Shown piece by piece: positions 18,601 to 26,339 of a stretch of DNA of 64,000 bases. The stretch is taken from NCBI GenBank assembly GCA_046046915.1, contig JBJOIT010000011.1, positions 1-64,000 on the forward strand, given 5' to 3'. This stretch comes from JBEEJZ01 sp046046915 (GTDB lineage Bacteria; Pseudomonadota; Gammaproteobacteria; Burkholderiales; Burkholderiaceae_C). Position 1 is the stretch's first letter. Each line of letters opens with the position of its first letter. The translations under genes and the position numbers were made by a program. Below the pieces are notes generated by a model. It was not told the DNA's origin, did not search any database, and saw only the letters and a list, made by a program, of their open reading frames with translations.

Positions 18601-18714
18601 CACCCAAGGCGCGGCCACCCGCGCGGCCTCGGCCCAGTCCAGGGCATGGGCCAAGCTTGCCAGCCGATGGGACACGACATCGCCCTCGGGACGATAGGGG
18701 TTGGGAAGGCGCAT
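15622..18714 (-). CDS. putA: Bifunctional proline dehydrogenase / P5C dehydrogenase
   Basis: A 1030-residue PutA that oxidises proline to glutamate in two steps. The proline dehydrogenase barrel spans about residues 150-460 (RLVKGAYWDAEIKRAQEQG); the aldehyde dehydrogenase half spans about 540-1000 (ISPWNFPLAIF, VVFTGSTQVAK, AETGGINAML with the catalytic Glu, and the catalytic Cys in SAGQRCSALR). The N terminus begins directly with catalytic-type helices and lacks the ribbon-helix-helix DNA-binding domain of long PutA forms, so it should not repress itself. CGGAGA precedes the ATG. The nearby Lrp-type gene at 19282 is the likely regulator. Confidence 0.95.
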   Translation of the reverse strand: MRLPNPYRPEGDVVSHRLASLAHALDWAEAARVAAPWVQAVRHNPPPFWAMESLLKEYPISSAEGLALMRLAEALLRVPDADTAIALTADQLGRADFDAAGDKTLARLSSTAIALSKKLLPDHETPTGLLAKLGARSVVAATLRAVQLLGRQFVLGQTIAEAMKEADSARQKQRDGLRFSFDMLGEGARTDADALRYLASYTHAIQAIAAGAQASGACELNDGISIKLSALHPRYEDAQRERVMAELVPRVLGLCELAARANINLTIDAEEVDRLELSLEVFEALLTAVAQQLPAWCADSGRSTWTGLGLAMQSYQTRALELIEHVIHLARKHNIRLMCRLVKGAYWDAEIKRAQEQGLPYYPVFTHKHHTDVSYLACARALLAAPDAVYPQFATHNAATIAAILQMAAKTAPTAVAAQSALLPAQGSRFELQRLHGMGEGVYREVLKNPLIHCRVYAPVGAHKDLLAYLVRRLLENGANSSFVHQLADESVDMGDLLMSPLRLEPLPSLPLPVDLFGVHPGARKNSAGLDLTVPALREPLQAAYAVTQVPTVPESPLADIPAAVRRAQASLPAWRDTEVAQRAAVLRRAADELQTQLPRFCALLVREAFKTWGDAVAEVREAIDFLRYYADEAQRIMQPWAMPQMHGAVPGQGSAWTHQMLGLTGESNTLTLTARGTWVCISPWNFPLAIFMGQVAAALATGNTVLAKPAEQTPAVALEATRLLHAAGVPEGALQLLHGAGETVGAALVAAPGVAGVVFTGSTQVAKIIHRALAAKDGPIVPLIAETGGINAMLVDSSALPEQVVDSVMQSAFRSAGQRCSALRLLCVHEDIAEGVIDMIRGAAQELRVGDPAELSTDVGPVIDEEAFQGISRHLQRLQTQAQPLWGAAASQPPSQPVSRLIAPQAFEVQHIADVTQEIFGPVLQVMRWRGDPQAVIEQINALGYGLTLGIHTRIDSRAQALARAAHVGNVYINRNQIGAVVGVQPFGGEGLSGTGPKAGGPHYLYRFCAEQTITVNTTAAGGNVALMA

Positions 18715-18738
18715 GACAAATCTCCGTAAAATTGGTGA

Positions 18739-18762
18739 ATGAACGGATGATTAACCATTCAT
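18739..18762. promoter_or_regulatory. Imperfect dyad upstream of putA
   Basis: The A+T-rich region before putA contains ATGAACGG, an 8-base centre, then CCATTCAT: an inverted repeat with one mismatch, 25-48 bases upstream of the putA start. It is a plausible operator for the Lrp/AsnC-type protein encoded at 19282. Binding is inference. Confidence 0.35.
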
Positions 18763-18980
18763 GACAGATTTTTTAATCGAAATTTGTACTATTTATGGTT
18801 ATTTATTCATTTCAACTTCGCGCGCCAGGCGTTTGATCTCCGCCTGGGCCAGCGCAGCTCAGGGCCACGCCCATCGGACCGACAGCGTGGTCTTGGCTCG
18901 GATCAAATGCAGGCACAGCAGGAAGCAGTCTCAGGCTGTGGCCTAATATTGGGTTTTTCAACACTCATGGAGTATTTTTA

Positions 18981-19148
18981 ATGGCCAAAGAATTCCGTAC
19001 CGAAGCAGACCGTCTGCGCTCACCCAAGCCTGTGCCCCTGCCTGGCTACACCAACCCCGTGAGCCGCGGTCAAAAGCGCAGCCTGGAGCGCGGCGTGGCC
19101 ACCCGCAGCAAAAAGAACCCTGGCAAGCGTTGCCACAAGGGCGGCTGA
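18981..19148 (+). CDS. Small very basic protein (55 residues)
   Basis: A 55-residue frame with a good GGAG site nine bases upstream. It begins MAKEFRTEADRLRSPKPV and ends in SKKNPGKRCHKGG; about a quarter of residues are Lys or Arg. There is no membrane segment. The composition resembles ribosome- or nucleic-acid-associated small proteins, but I do not recognise a family. It is followed by two tandem hairpins, consistent with a short single-gene transcript. Reading-frame quality, ribosome site and 3-prime structure together support it as real. Confidence 0.65.
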   Translation: MAKEFRTEADRLRSPKPVPLPGYTNPVSRGQKRSLERGVATRSKKNPGKRCHKGG

Positions 19149-19161
19149 TCAGCCCCGCCCC

Positions 19162-19207
19162 ATCACGCTGATGCCACGCGCATCGGCGTGATCCGGCCAC
19201 TATGGCC
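19162..19207 (+). terminator. Tandem hairpins after the 55-residue gene
   Basis: A 13-bp stem with one wobble pair (ATCACGCTGATGC, loop CACGC, GCATCGGCGTGAT; 19162-19192) is followed by a second hairpin GGCCA-CTA-TGGCC (19195-19207). A T run follows at about 19220. It begins 13 bases after the stop codon. It may terminate or stabilise the upstream transcript. Confidence 0.55.
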
Positions 19208-19281
19208 CACCCCTCCCACTTTTTTCTCGTCTCGGCTTCCGCGCGCAACATGCCCGCCCCAAGCTGAAGCCACACGTTTCC

Positions 19282-19758
19282 ATGCCCGAAGCACTGAACG
19301 ACCTCGACCGGCTGGACCTGAAAATCCTGGATGCCCTGCAGCGTGATGGCCGCATGGCCAACCTCAAGCTGGCTGAAACCATAGGGTTGTCGCCCACCGC
19401 CGTGCTGGCCCGTGTGCAGCGCCTGACACGCGAGGGCTACATCCTGGGTTACGAGGCCCGCCTCAACCCCTTGAAGCTGGGGGCCGGCATGATGGTGTTT
19501 GTCGAGGTGTTGTTGGACCGCACCACGCCCAATGTGTTTGAGGCCTTCAAGGCCGCCGTGCAGGTGCGTGAGGAGATCATGGAGTGCCATATGGTGGCCG
19601 GAGGCTTCGATTACCTGCTCAAGACCCGCATGGCCGACATGAACGCCTACCGAAACTTTGCCGGTAGCGTGCTGTGGCAATTGCCCGGCGTGCGCGAAAC
19701 CCGCACCTATGCTGTGATGGAAGAAGTCAAGAACAGCACCCGGCTAGCCCTGTTGTAG
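19282..19758 (+). CDS. Lrp/AsnC family transcriptional regulator
   Basis: A 158-residue regulator with the N-terminal winged-helix HTH (LDRLDLKILDALQRDGR, then LAETIGLSPTAVLARVQRL) and the C-terminal RAM ligand-binding/oligomerisation domain (VFVEVLLDR, CHMVAGGFDYLLKTRM). Such proteins sense amino acids. Its position one gene away from putA suggests it controls proline catabolism (PutR/BkdR-like), but the effector is inferred, not seen. It ends 18 bases before the convergent yggS. Confidence 0.88.
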   Translation: MPEALNDLDRLDLKILDALQRDGRMANLKLAETIGLSPTAVLARVQRLTREGYILGYEARLNPLKLGAGMMVFVEVLLDRTTPNVFEAFKAAVQVREEIMECHMVAGGFDYLLKTRMADMNAYRNFAGSVLWQLPGVRETRTYAVMEEVKNSTRLALL

Positions 19759-19776
19759 CGGGCCGCTCAGCGCTGT

Positions 19777-20493
19777 TCAAGCCCCAGTCGTCACTGGACG
19801 GGTTCGCGTCCCAAAAATGGCGCTGCCCACCCGCACCATCGTGTTGCCTTCCAGGATGGCCGCATCCAGGTCGCCCGACATGCCCATCGACAGGGTGTCC
19901 AGCGCCAGCCCTTGGTCTCGCAAGTCGTCAAACACAGCCTTGACCTGAGCAAACACCAGGCGCTGAGACTGCTCGTCTGGCGCGGGATCAGGAATGGACA
20001 TCACACCGCGCAAGGTCAGCCGGGGCAAAGCGGCCACAGCCTGGGCCAGCGCCCAGGCCTCGGTACGCGACACACCCGATTTGGTGGCCCCGCCTTCCAC
20101 ATTGACCTGGATGCACACCTGCAAGGGCGGCAGATGCGCTGGCCGCTGCTCGCTTAGACGCTGAGCCACTTTCAGCCTGTCGACGGTGTGCACCCACTGA
20201 AAGTGCTCTGCCACCAGGCGTGTCTTGTTGCTCTGGATCGGGCCTATGCAGTGCCATTCGAGGGCCGGCAAGCCCGGATGCTGTGCCAGGAGCTGAATCT
20301 TCTCCACCGCTTCCTGGATGTAGTTTTCGCCAAAAGCGGTCTGTCCGGCGGCGACCGCCTCCAGCACGGCCTCAGGGCCAAATGTCTTGGAAACCGCCAG
20401 CAGACCTACTGACTGCGGGTCCCGGCCCGCGCGCTGGCAGGCCCCTCGGATTCGTTCCCGGACGCTCTCAAGGTTTACAGCAATCGTGGTCAT
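19777..20493 (-). CDS. yggS: YggS-family PLP homeostasis protein
   Basis: A 238-residue fold-type III PLP-binding protein (PLPBP, PipY/YggS). The PLP lysine is in LLAVSKTFG near residue 35; FGENYIQEAVEK, WHCIGPIQSNK and the phosphate-binding SMGMSGDLDAAI are all visible. It buffers pyridoxal phosphate and affects amino-acid pools. The ATG at 20493 gives the family length. It is divergent from pilT, a neighbourhood kept in many proteobacteria. Confidence 0.93.
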   Translation of the reverse strand: MTTIAVNLESVRERIRGACQRAGRDPQSVGLLAVSKTFGPEAVLEAVAAGQTAFGENYIQEAVEKIQLLAQHPGLPALEWHCIGPIQSNKTRLVAEHFQWVHTVDRLKVAQRLSEQRPAHLPPLQVCIQVNVEGGATKSGVSRTEAWALAQAVAALPRLTLRGVMSIPDPAPDEQSQRLVFAQVKAVFDDLRDQGLALDTLSMGMSGDLDAAILEGNTMVRVGSAIFGTRTRPVTTGA

Positions 20494-20529
20494 AATCGCC
20501 CAAGCGTAACAAACGAGAGTGAGGGTGCG

Positions 20530-21573
20530 GTGGAGATTCAACAGCTGCTGAGTTTCAGCGTCAAGAACAAGGCATCTGACTTGCACCTGTCAGCTGGCCT
20601 GCCGCCCATGATTCGTGTGCACGGCGATGTTCGCCGCATCAATATCGAGGCGCTGGACCACAAGGCTGTGCATGCCATGGTGTATGACATCATGAACGAC
20701 ACCCAGCGCAAACACTACGAAGAGTTTCTGGAGATCGACTTCTCGTTCGAAATTGAGGGCCTGGCCCGCTTTCGGGTCAATGCCTACAACCACCAACGCG
20801 GCTCCGGCGCCGTGTTTCGGACCATTCCAAGCAAGATCCTGACGCTGGAGCAGCTCAACGCCCCCAAAATTTTTGCTGACCTGGCCATGAAGCCACGTGG
20901 CATGGTGCTGGTGACAGGCCCGACTGGATCGGGCAAGTCGACCACCCTGGCGGCCATGGTGAACTACCTGAACGAAAACGAATTCGGTCACATCCTCACG
21001 GTGGAAGATCCGATCGAATTTGTGCATGAGTCCAAAAAATGCCTGGTGAACCAGCGCGAGGTGGGGCCCCACACCCTGAGTTTTGCCGCGGCCCTGAAGT
21101 CGGCCCTGCGCGAAGACCCTGATGCCATTCTGGTGGGTGAAATGCGCGACCTGGAAACTATCCGCCTGGCCATGACGGCTGCCGAAACGGGTCACCTGGT
21201 GTTTGGCACGCTGCACACCTCTAGTGCGGCCAAGACCATCGACCGGATCATTGACGTCTTTCCCGCCGAAGAAAAAGAGATGGTGCGGGCCATGTTGTCC
21301 GAATCTCTGCAGGCAGTGATCTCGCAAACCTTGTGCAAGACCAAGGACGGTCAGGGTCGGGTGGCCGCCCACGAGATCATGCTGGGCACGCCCGCCATCC
21401 GCAACCTGATCCGCGAAGCCAAAGTGGCGCAGATGTACTCGAGCATCCAGACCGGCAACAGTGTCGGCATGCAAACCCTGGACCAGAACCTGATGGACCT
21501 CGTCAAACGCAACGTGATCAGCGCTGCCGAGGCCCGTAGCAAGGCCAAGATTCCGGAAAATTTCCCCGGCTGA
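20530..21573 (+). CDS. pilT: Type IV pilus retraction ATPase PilT
   Basis: A 347-residue hexameric ATPase that depolymerises the type IV pilus for twitching motility. Walker A is GPTGSGKSTTLAAM near residue 131, followed by the Asp box (TVEDPIEFVH), Walker B (DAILVGEMRDLET) and His box (TGHLVFGTLHTSS). The C-terminal AIRNLIRE motif needed for retraction is present as TPAIRNLIREAKVAQM. It starts with GTG at 20530 behind a GAG-rich site, giving the usual MEIQQLL N terminus. pilU follows 17 bases later. Confidence 0.96.
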   Translation: MEIQQLLSFSVKNKASDLHLSAGLPPMIRVHGDVRRINIEALDHKAVHAMVYDIMNDTQRKHYEEFLEIDFSFEIEGLARFRVNAYNHQRGSGAVFRTIPSKILTLEQLNAPKIFADLAMKPRGMVLVTGPTGSGKSTTLAAMVNYLNENEFGHILTVEDPIEFVHESKKCLVNQREVGPHTLSFAAALKSALREDPDAILVGEMRDLETIRLAMTAAETGHLVFGTLHTSSAAKTIDRIIDVFPAEEKEMVRAMLSESLQAVISQTLCKTKDGQGRVAAHEIMLGTPAIRNLIREAKVAQMYSSIQTGNSVGMQTLDQNLMDLVKRNVISAAEARSKAKIPENFPG

Positions 21574-21590
21574 ACAAGAGGATTTTTCTG

Positions 21591-22727
21591 ATGGAACGCG
21601 ATCAGGCCACTAAATTCATCAACGATCTGCTCAAGCTGATGGCGAGTCGCAATGGCAGCGACTTGTTCATCACCGCGGACTTCCCCCCTGCGATCAAGGT
21701 CGATGGCAAGGTCACCAAGGTGTCCCCGCAGCCGCTCAACAGTGGACACACGCTGGCTTTGGCGCGCTCGGTGATGAGCGATAAACAGATTGCCGAATTC
21801 GAGCGCACCAAGGAATGCAACTTTGCGATTGCCCCTGCCGGCATTGGTCGCTTCCGGGTGAATGCCTTTGTGCAGCAGGGCAAGGTCGGCATGGTGCTGC
21901 GGGTCATCCCCACCACACTGCCCACCATCGATGCACTGGGTGTGCCACCGGTGCTCAAGGACATTGCCATGACCAAGCGCGGCCTGGTCATATTGGTGGG
22001 GGCCACGGGTTCGGGCAAATCAACCACGCTGGCGGCCATGGTGGACTGGCGCAATGAAAATTCCTTTGGGCACATCATCACCATCGAAGATCCGGTGGAA
22101 TTCGTGCACCCGCACAAGAACTGCGTGGTGACCCAACGAGAGGTGGGGCTCGACACCGAGAGCTGGGATGCGGCCCTCAAGAACACGTTGCGCCAGGCGC
22201 CCGATGTCATCCTGATGGGCGAAATTCGCGACCGGGAAACCATGGAACACGCCGTGGCGTTTGCCGAAACCGGCCACCTTTGCCTGGCCACACTGCACGC
22301 CAACAGTGCCAACCAGGCGCTGGACCGCATCGTCAACTTTTTCCCCGAAGAACGCCGGGCCCAGTTGTTGATGGATTTGTCACTCAACCTCAAGTCCATG
22401 ATCTCGCAACGCCTGATCCCCAAGCAGGACGCCAAAGGCCGGGTGGCCGCCATCGAGGTGATGATCAACAGCCCGCTGATTTCGGACCTGATCTTCAAGG
22501 GCGACGTCGCCGAGATCAAGGAGATCATGAAGAAAAGCCGCAACCTGGGCATGCAAACTTTTGACCAGGCGCTGTTCGACGCCTACGAGGCCAACCTCAT
22601 TACCTACGAAGACGCCCTCAGAAACGCGGACTCCCAGAACGACCTGCGCCTGCAAATCAAGCTCAACAGCAACCGTGGGCGCTCAGGCGACCTGGGCGAG
22701 GGAACCGAACACCTCGCCATCGTTTAG
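21591..22727 (+). CDS. pilU: PilT-dependent retraction ATPase PilU
   Basis: A 378-residue PilT paralogue. Walker A is GATGSGKSTTLAAM, Asp box TIEDPVEFVHPHKN and Walker B DVILMGEIRDRET; the C-terminal tail after residue 350 is longer than in PilT, as is usual for PilU. It works with PilT to raise retraction force. The GAGG ribosome site lies eight bases upstream, and the pair forms a pilT-pilU operon. Confidence 0.95.
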   Translation: MERDQATKFINDLLKLMASRNGSDLFITADFPPAIKVDGKVTKVSPQPLNSGHTLALARSVMSDKQIAEFERTKECNFAIAPAGIGRFRVNAFVQQGKVGMVLRVIPTTLPTIDALGVPPVLKDIAMTKRGLVILVGATGSGKSTTLAAMVDWRNENSFGHIITIEDPVEFVHPHKNCVVTQREVGLDTESWDAALKNTLRQAPDVILMGEIRDRETMEHAVAFAETGHLCLATLHANSANQALDRIVNFFPEERRAQLLMDLSLNLKSMISQRLIPKQDAKGRVAAIEVMINSPLISDLIFKGDVAEIKEIMKKSRNLGMQTFDQALFDAYEANLITYEDALRNADSQNDLRLQIKLNSNRGRSGDLGEGTEHLAIV

Positions 22728-22771
22728 GCCGCCCCATCCGGACAACTTCATCTACCCCACAGGACTACCTC

Positions 22772-23683
22772 ATGAGCACCATTGCCGACAAAAACTACGA
22801 CGCCACCCCAGCCCGCAAGGTAGCCTTTCTGGGCCTGGGGGTGATGGGTTACCCCATGGCAGGGCACCTGGCGCGTGCAGGCCATACGGTGTGCGTGTAC
22901 AACCGCACGCCGGCCAAGGCCCAAGACTGGCTGGTGCAATTGGCGTCGCCGGTTCATACCAGCGCAGCCACCCCGCGTGAAGCGGCGGCAGATGCCGACA
23001 TCGTGTTTTGCTGTGTGGGCAATGACGACGATCTGCGCAGCGTGACGCTCGGTGCTGACGGCGCGTTCGCCGGAATGAAGCCCGGCGCCATATTTGTGGA
23101 CCACACCACGGCATCTGCCACTGTGGCCCGCGAGCTTTATGCCGCAGCAAGCGACTTGGGACTACATTTTGTCGATGCGCCCGTGTCTGGCGGTCAGGCC
23201 GGCGCCCAGAATGGCATGCTCACTGTGATGTGCGGCGGTGACCTAGCCGCTTTTGAAGCCGTGCAGCCCACCGCCATGGCCTTTTCACGCGCCTTCACCT
23301 ACCTGGGCACGAGCGGCAACGGGCAGCTCGCCAAGATGGTCAACCAGATTTGCATTGCCGGGCTGGTGCAAGGCCTGAGCGAAGCGATTGCATTTGGCCA
23401 GAAAGCCGGTTTGGAAATGAACCAGGTGCTGGACGTGATTGGCAAGGGCGCAGCGCAAAGCTGGCAGCTCGACAACCGTGGAAAAACCATGGTGGCCGAC
23501 AAGTTTGACTTTGGCTTTGCCGTGGACTGGATGCGCAAGGATCTGGGCCTGGTGCTGGACGAGGCCCGCCAAAACGGAGCTCGCCTGCCGGTCACAGCGT
23601 TGGTCGATCAGTTTTATGCCGACGTGCAGCAGATGGGCGGGCGCCGCTGGGACACCTCCAGCCTCATCAAGCGCCTCAAGTAA
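22772..23683 (+). CDS. NAD(P)-dependent beta-hydroxyacid dehydrogenase
   Basis: A 303-residue 3-hydroxyisobutyrate-dehydrogenase-family enzyme. The Rossmann motif GLGVMGYPMAGHLARAG, substrate-binding DAPVSGGQAGAQNG and catalytic-lysine segment GNGQLAKMVNQ are visible. Members reduce or oxidise 2-hydroxy-3-oxopropionate (tartronate semialdehyde), 3-hydroxyisobutyrate or similar; the substrate here cannot be assigned. It follows pilU by 44 bases in the same direction but a pilus role is not implied. Confidence 0.87.
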   Translation: MSTIADKNYDATPARKVAFLGLGVMGYPMAGHLARAGHTVCVYNRTPAKAQDWLVQLASPVHTSAATPREAAADADIVFCCVGNDDDLRSVTLGADGAFAGMKPGAIFVDHTTASATVARELYAAASDLGLHFVDAPVSGGQAGAQNGMLTVMCGGDLAAFEAVQPTAMAFSRAFTYLGTSGNGQLAKMVNQICIAGLVQGLSEAIAFGQKAGLEMNQVLDVIGKGAAQSWQLDNRGKTMVADKFDFGFAVDWMRKDLGLVLDEARQNGARLPVTALVDQFYADVQQMGGRRWDTSSLIKRLK

Positions 23684-23686
23684 GCC

Positions 23687-24367
23687 TTATTTGGCCTTGG
23701 CGTCTTTCGCGGGCGCTGGTGGCACCAGGCGCTGCAGCTCTTCTTCGGTGATGATTTCGAACACCCGCACGACCTTTTGCACACCGCCCACGCTACGGGC
23801 GATGTCGGTGGCGCGCGTGGCTTCGCGCTGGGTCACACGGCCCATCAGGTAGGTGGTGCCGCGCTCGGTGACCACCTTGAAAGCGTTAGCAAACAGGTCT
23901 TGGGCGTCAACATACGCGGCCTTGACCTTGCCCGTGGTCAACACGTCGTTGGAGCGCTGGGTCAGGCTGGAGGCGCTTTGCACTGCCAGCTCGTTCAGGA
24001 CCTGGCGCACGTTGTCGACACGCGCCACCACCTGCTCGACCTTCTGGCGGTCCTGCGCCGTGGGAACCTCACCGGTCAGCAAGACCTGGCGGTTGTAGCT
24101 GGTCACATTCACATGCACGCGCTCGCCCAGGTTGGCGCGAATCTGACTGGCCGCCTTGAGCTCGATGGCCTCGTCTTCGACCTGAGCGCCTGAGGTGCGC
24201 CGGTCGGTAGCCACCAGACCGGTCATGGCCGCGCCACCTAGCAGCACTGGCGCACACGCCCCCAGGGTGCCTGCCAGGCACAAGGCCAAGGCGGCGCGCA
24301 TCGCCAAAGTGGTGCCAGTGCTACGTGCCGCGCGCACGGTGTGGCCGAGGGAAGGGTTTGGAGTCAT
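23687..24367 (-). CDS. dolP: BON-domain outer-membrane lipoprotein DolP (YraP)
   Basis: A 226-residue lipoprotein. A hydrophobic stretch ends in LAGTLGAC, placing the lipidated cysteine at residue 38. Two BON domains follow: about residues 68-135 (RVHVNVTSYNRQVLLTGEV) and 145-210 (VVTERGTTYLMGRVTQREA). DolP binds anionic phospholipid at division sites and supports outer-membrane integrity. The ATG overlaps the diaA stop by four bases; a shorter start at 24301 would give a more compact signal peptide. The dolP-diaA-yraN order matches E. coli. Confidence 0.9.
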   Translation of the reverse strand: MTPNPSLGHTVRAARSTGTTLAMRAALALCLAGTLGACAPVLLGGAAMTGLVATDRRTSGAQVEDEAIELKAASQIRANLGERVHVNVTSYNRQVLLTGEVPTAQDRQKVEQVVARVDNVRQVLNELAVQSASSLTQRSNDVLTTGKVKAAYVDAQDLFANAFKVVTERGTTYLMGRVTQREATRATDIARSVGGVQKVVRVFEIITEEELQRLVPPAPAKDAKAK

Positions 24368-24960
24368 GGGTTGTCCTGTTCACCTAAAAGTTGAGTGTCC
24401 ACGCCGTCGCACAGGCAATGCAGGGCGAGCAGATGGACTTCATGAATACGGGCAGTGCGCTCATGCGGCACACAGATATGCACATCGGTGTCGCGCAAGG
24501 CGCCGCTCACCTTGCCACCGCCACGGCCGGTCAAGGCCACCACGGTCATCTCGCGTTCGTGTGCGGCCTGTATGGCCGCCAGCACATTGGCGGAATTACC
24601 ACTGGTGGTGATGGCCAGCAACACATCGCCGGGCTGCCCCAAGGCGCGCACCTGGCGTGAAAACACGGCGCTGAAATCGTCGTCGTTGGCCACGGAAGTG
24701 AGGATGGAGCTATCGGTGCTGAGAGCAATGGCCCCCAGCTCGGGACGCTCGCGCTCGAAACCCCCTATAAAGTCGGCCGCAAATCGCTGCGCATCGGCCG
24801 CAGAGCCCCCATTGCCGCAGGTCAACACCTTGCCGCCGCTGGTCACGCAAGACAGCAGGGCATCGACTGCCGCCTCGATGGGCTTGCTCAGCACTTCAGC
24901 CGCCTGGTACTTGAGATCAGCGCTGTCGATGAAATGTTGTTGGATCCGTGGCTCAAGCAT
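24364..24960 (-). CDS. diaA: DiaA-like SIS-domain protein
   Basis: A 198-residue single SIS (sugar isomerase) domain protein. The phosphosugar-binding loops GNGGSAADAQRFAADF and TTSGNSANVLAA are clear. It is similar to sedoheptulose-7-phosphate isomerase (GmhA), but its position between yraN and dolP identifies it as DiaA, which binds DnaA tetramers and promotes timely replication initiation. The ATG at 24960 gives the family length. It is translationally coupled to dolP through an ATGA overlap. Confidence 0.85.
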   Translation of the reverse strand: MLEPRIQQHFIDSADLKYQAAEVLSKPIEAAVDALLSCVTSGGKVLTCGNGGSAADAQRFAADFIGGFERERPELGAIALSTDSSILTSVANDDDFSAVFSRQVRALGQPGDVLLAITTSGNSANVLAAIQAAHEREMTVVALTGRGGGKVSGALRDTDVHICVPHERTARIHEVHLLALHCLCDGVDTQLLGEQDNP

Positions 24961-25034
24961 GGCGGCGATGATAACCGTGGCCCCTGCAAGCAAATGTAAA
25001 GTTTTGGGACGCCCCGCAGCCCCGGAAACGCGCC

Positions 25035-25427
25035 TCAAAAAGCATCAAAAGCAGCCTTCAGCCACTGCACGCCAGCGGGGTCGAGGGTGAGCACATCAAA
25101 GCGACACGGCGGCAGCTGCCGCTGACGCATCAGGAAGTGCCGGGCGGCAAACACGATGCGCCGCTGCTTGGCAACACTGACACTGGCCGCAGCACCGCCG
25201 TGGCTCAGGCTGGCGCGCTTGCGCACCTCGACAAACACCACTGTGCCATCGGGGGCGCGCATGATGAGATCAATTTCGCCGCCTCCCCTACCGGGCGTCC
25301 GATAATTGCGCTGCAGCAGCCGCAGCCCCTGCTGTTGCAGGTAGCGCAGCGCGGCGTCTTCTGCGGCATCGCCCACCTGTTTGGTGGTGCCTGCCTGACT
25401 TGCTGAACCCTGTTGAGGAAACACCAT
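25035..25427 (-). CDS. YraN/UPF0102 family nuclease-like protein
   Basis: A 130-residue protein of the UPF0102 family, which has a Holliday-junction-resolvase/restriction-endonuclease-like fold. The characteristic core is visible: AAEDAALRYLQQQGL, NYRTPGRGGGEIDLIM and VFVEVRKRASLSHGGAAASV, with the E-x-D and E-x-R putative metal site. The ATG at 25427 shares one base pair with the opposing rsmI start codon. The cellular role is unknown. Confidence 0.87.
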   Translation of the reverse strand: MVFPQQGSASQAGTTKQVGDAAEDAALRYLQQQGLRLLQRNYRTPGRGGGEIDLIMRAPDGTVVFVEVRKRASLSHGGAAASVSVAKQRRIVFAARHFLMRQRQLPPCRFDVLTLDPAGVQWLKAAFDAF

Positions 25428-26338
25428 TGAGTTCTTATGCCTCGGCCCTGGCCGCAGCCCGTGATGCGGCATCTGCGCAACATTATCCGCAGGGTGCCCT
25501 GTATGTGGTGGCCACGCCCATCGGCAACCTGGCAGACATCAGCCTGCGCGCACTGCATGTGCTGCAGATCGTGGATGTGATTGCCTGCGAGGACACCCGC
25601 CACACCCAGCAAATGCTGCGCGCCTATGGCATCGACAAACCCTCGGCCCAACTGTTGGCGGTGCATCAGCACAACGAGGCCCAGGCCTCACTTCAAGTAA
25701 CGTCGCTACTGGCCCAGGGTCAGCGTGTGGCTTTTGTCAGCGATGCCGGCACGCCCGCCGTGAGCGACCCCGGCGCCCGCCTCGTGGCGGTGGTGCGCAC
25801 CGCCGGCCACACCGTGGTGCCCCTGCCCGGTGCCAGCAGCGTGACGGCGGCCTTGAGCGTGGCGGGCATAGGCGCTGACGACAGCCACGGCGGCTTTGTG
25901 TTTGCGGGCTTTTTGCCGACCAAAGCCACCGAGCGCAACTTGGCCATCAACGCACTGGCGGCCGAGCCCCGCAGCGTCGTGCTGCTGGAGGCGCCGCACC
26001 GCATTGAGGCCGTGGCGCTGGCCCTGTCCGCGCTGGGCAAGCGTTTGTTGACCGTGGGACGGGAACTCACCAAACAGTTCGAAGACATCGCCACCTTGCC
26101 GGCGGACGAATTGCCAGCCTGGCTGGCCGCCCTGCCCCAGCGTACACGGGGTGAATTTGTACTGGTGGTCCACCCCGCGCCCGTTGCCAACGACAGCGCC
26201 CCGGCACAGGCCCTGCGGGTGCTAAAACTGCTGCTGGCAGAGCTGCCCCTGAAAACAGCGGTGAAAGTGAGCGCGGACATCACCGGCGCCTCCAAAAACG
26301 AACTCTACGACGCCGCCTTGGCCCTGAAACAGGACTGA
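25427..26338 (+). CDS. rsmI: 16S rRNA (cytidine1402-2'-O)-methyltransferase
   Basis: A 303-residue SAM-dependent tetrapyrrole-methylase-fold enzyme that modifies C1402 of 16S rRNA. It has the signature LYVVATPIGNLADISLRA, then ACEDTRHTQQMLRAYGI, VSDAGTPAVSDPG and VPLPGASSVTAAL. No ATG is available; I favour TTG at 25427, which has GAGGAAA six bases upstream. A second TTG at 25400 is possible. It faces yraN head to head with overlapping start codons. Confidence 0.92.
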   Translation: MSSYASALAAARDAASAQHYPQGALYVVATPIGNLADISLRALHVLQIVDVIACEDTRHTQQMLRAYGIDKPSAQLLAVHQHNEAQASLQVTSLLAQGQRVAFVSDAGTPAVSDPGARLVAVVRTAGHTVVPLPGASSVTAALSVAGIGADDSHGGFVFAGFLPTKATERNLAINALAAEPRSVVLLEAPHRIEAVALALSALGKRLLTVGRELTKQFEDIATLPADELPAWLAALPQRTRGEFVLVVHPAPVANDSAPAQALRVLKLLLAELPLKTAVKVSADITGASKNELYDAALALKQD

Positions 26339-26339
26339 C

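Noticed and set aside
18799..18861. Minus-strand tail reading AEIKRLAREVEMNK before a stop, like the C terminus of a lost gene
   Set aside because: An in-frame stop lies just upstream and no further remnant is visible, so chance cannot be excluded.
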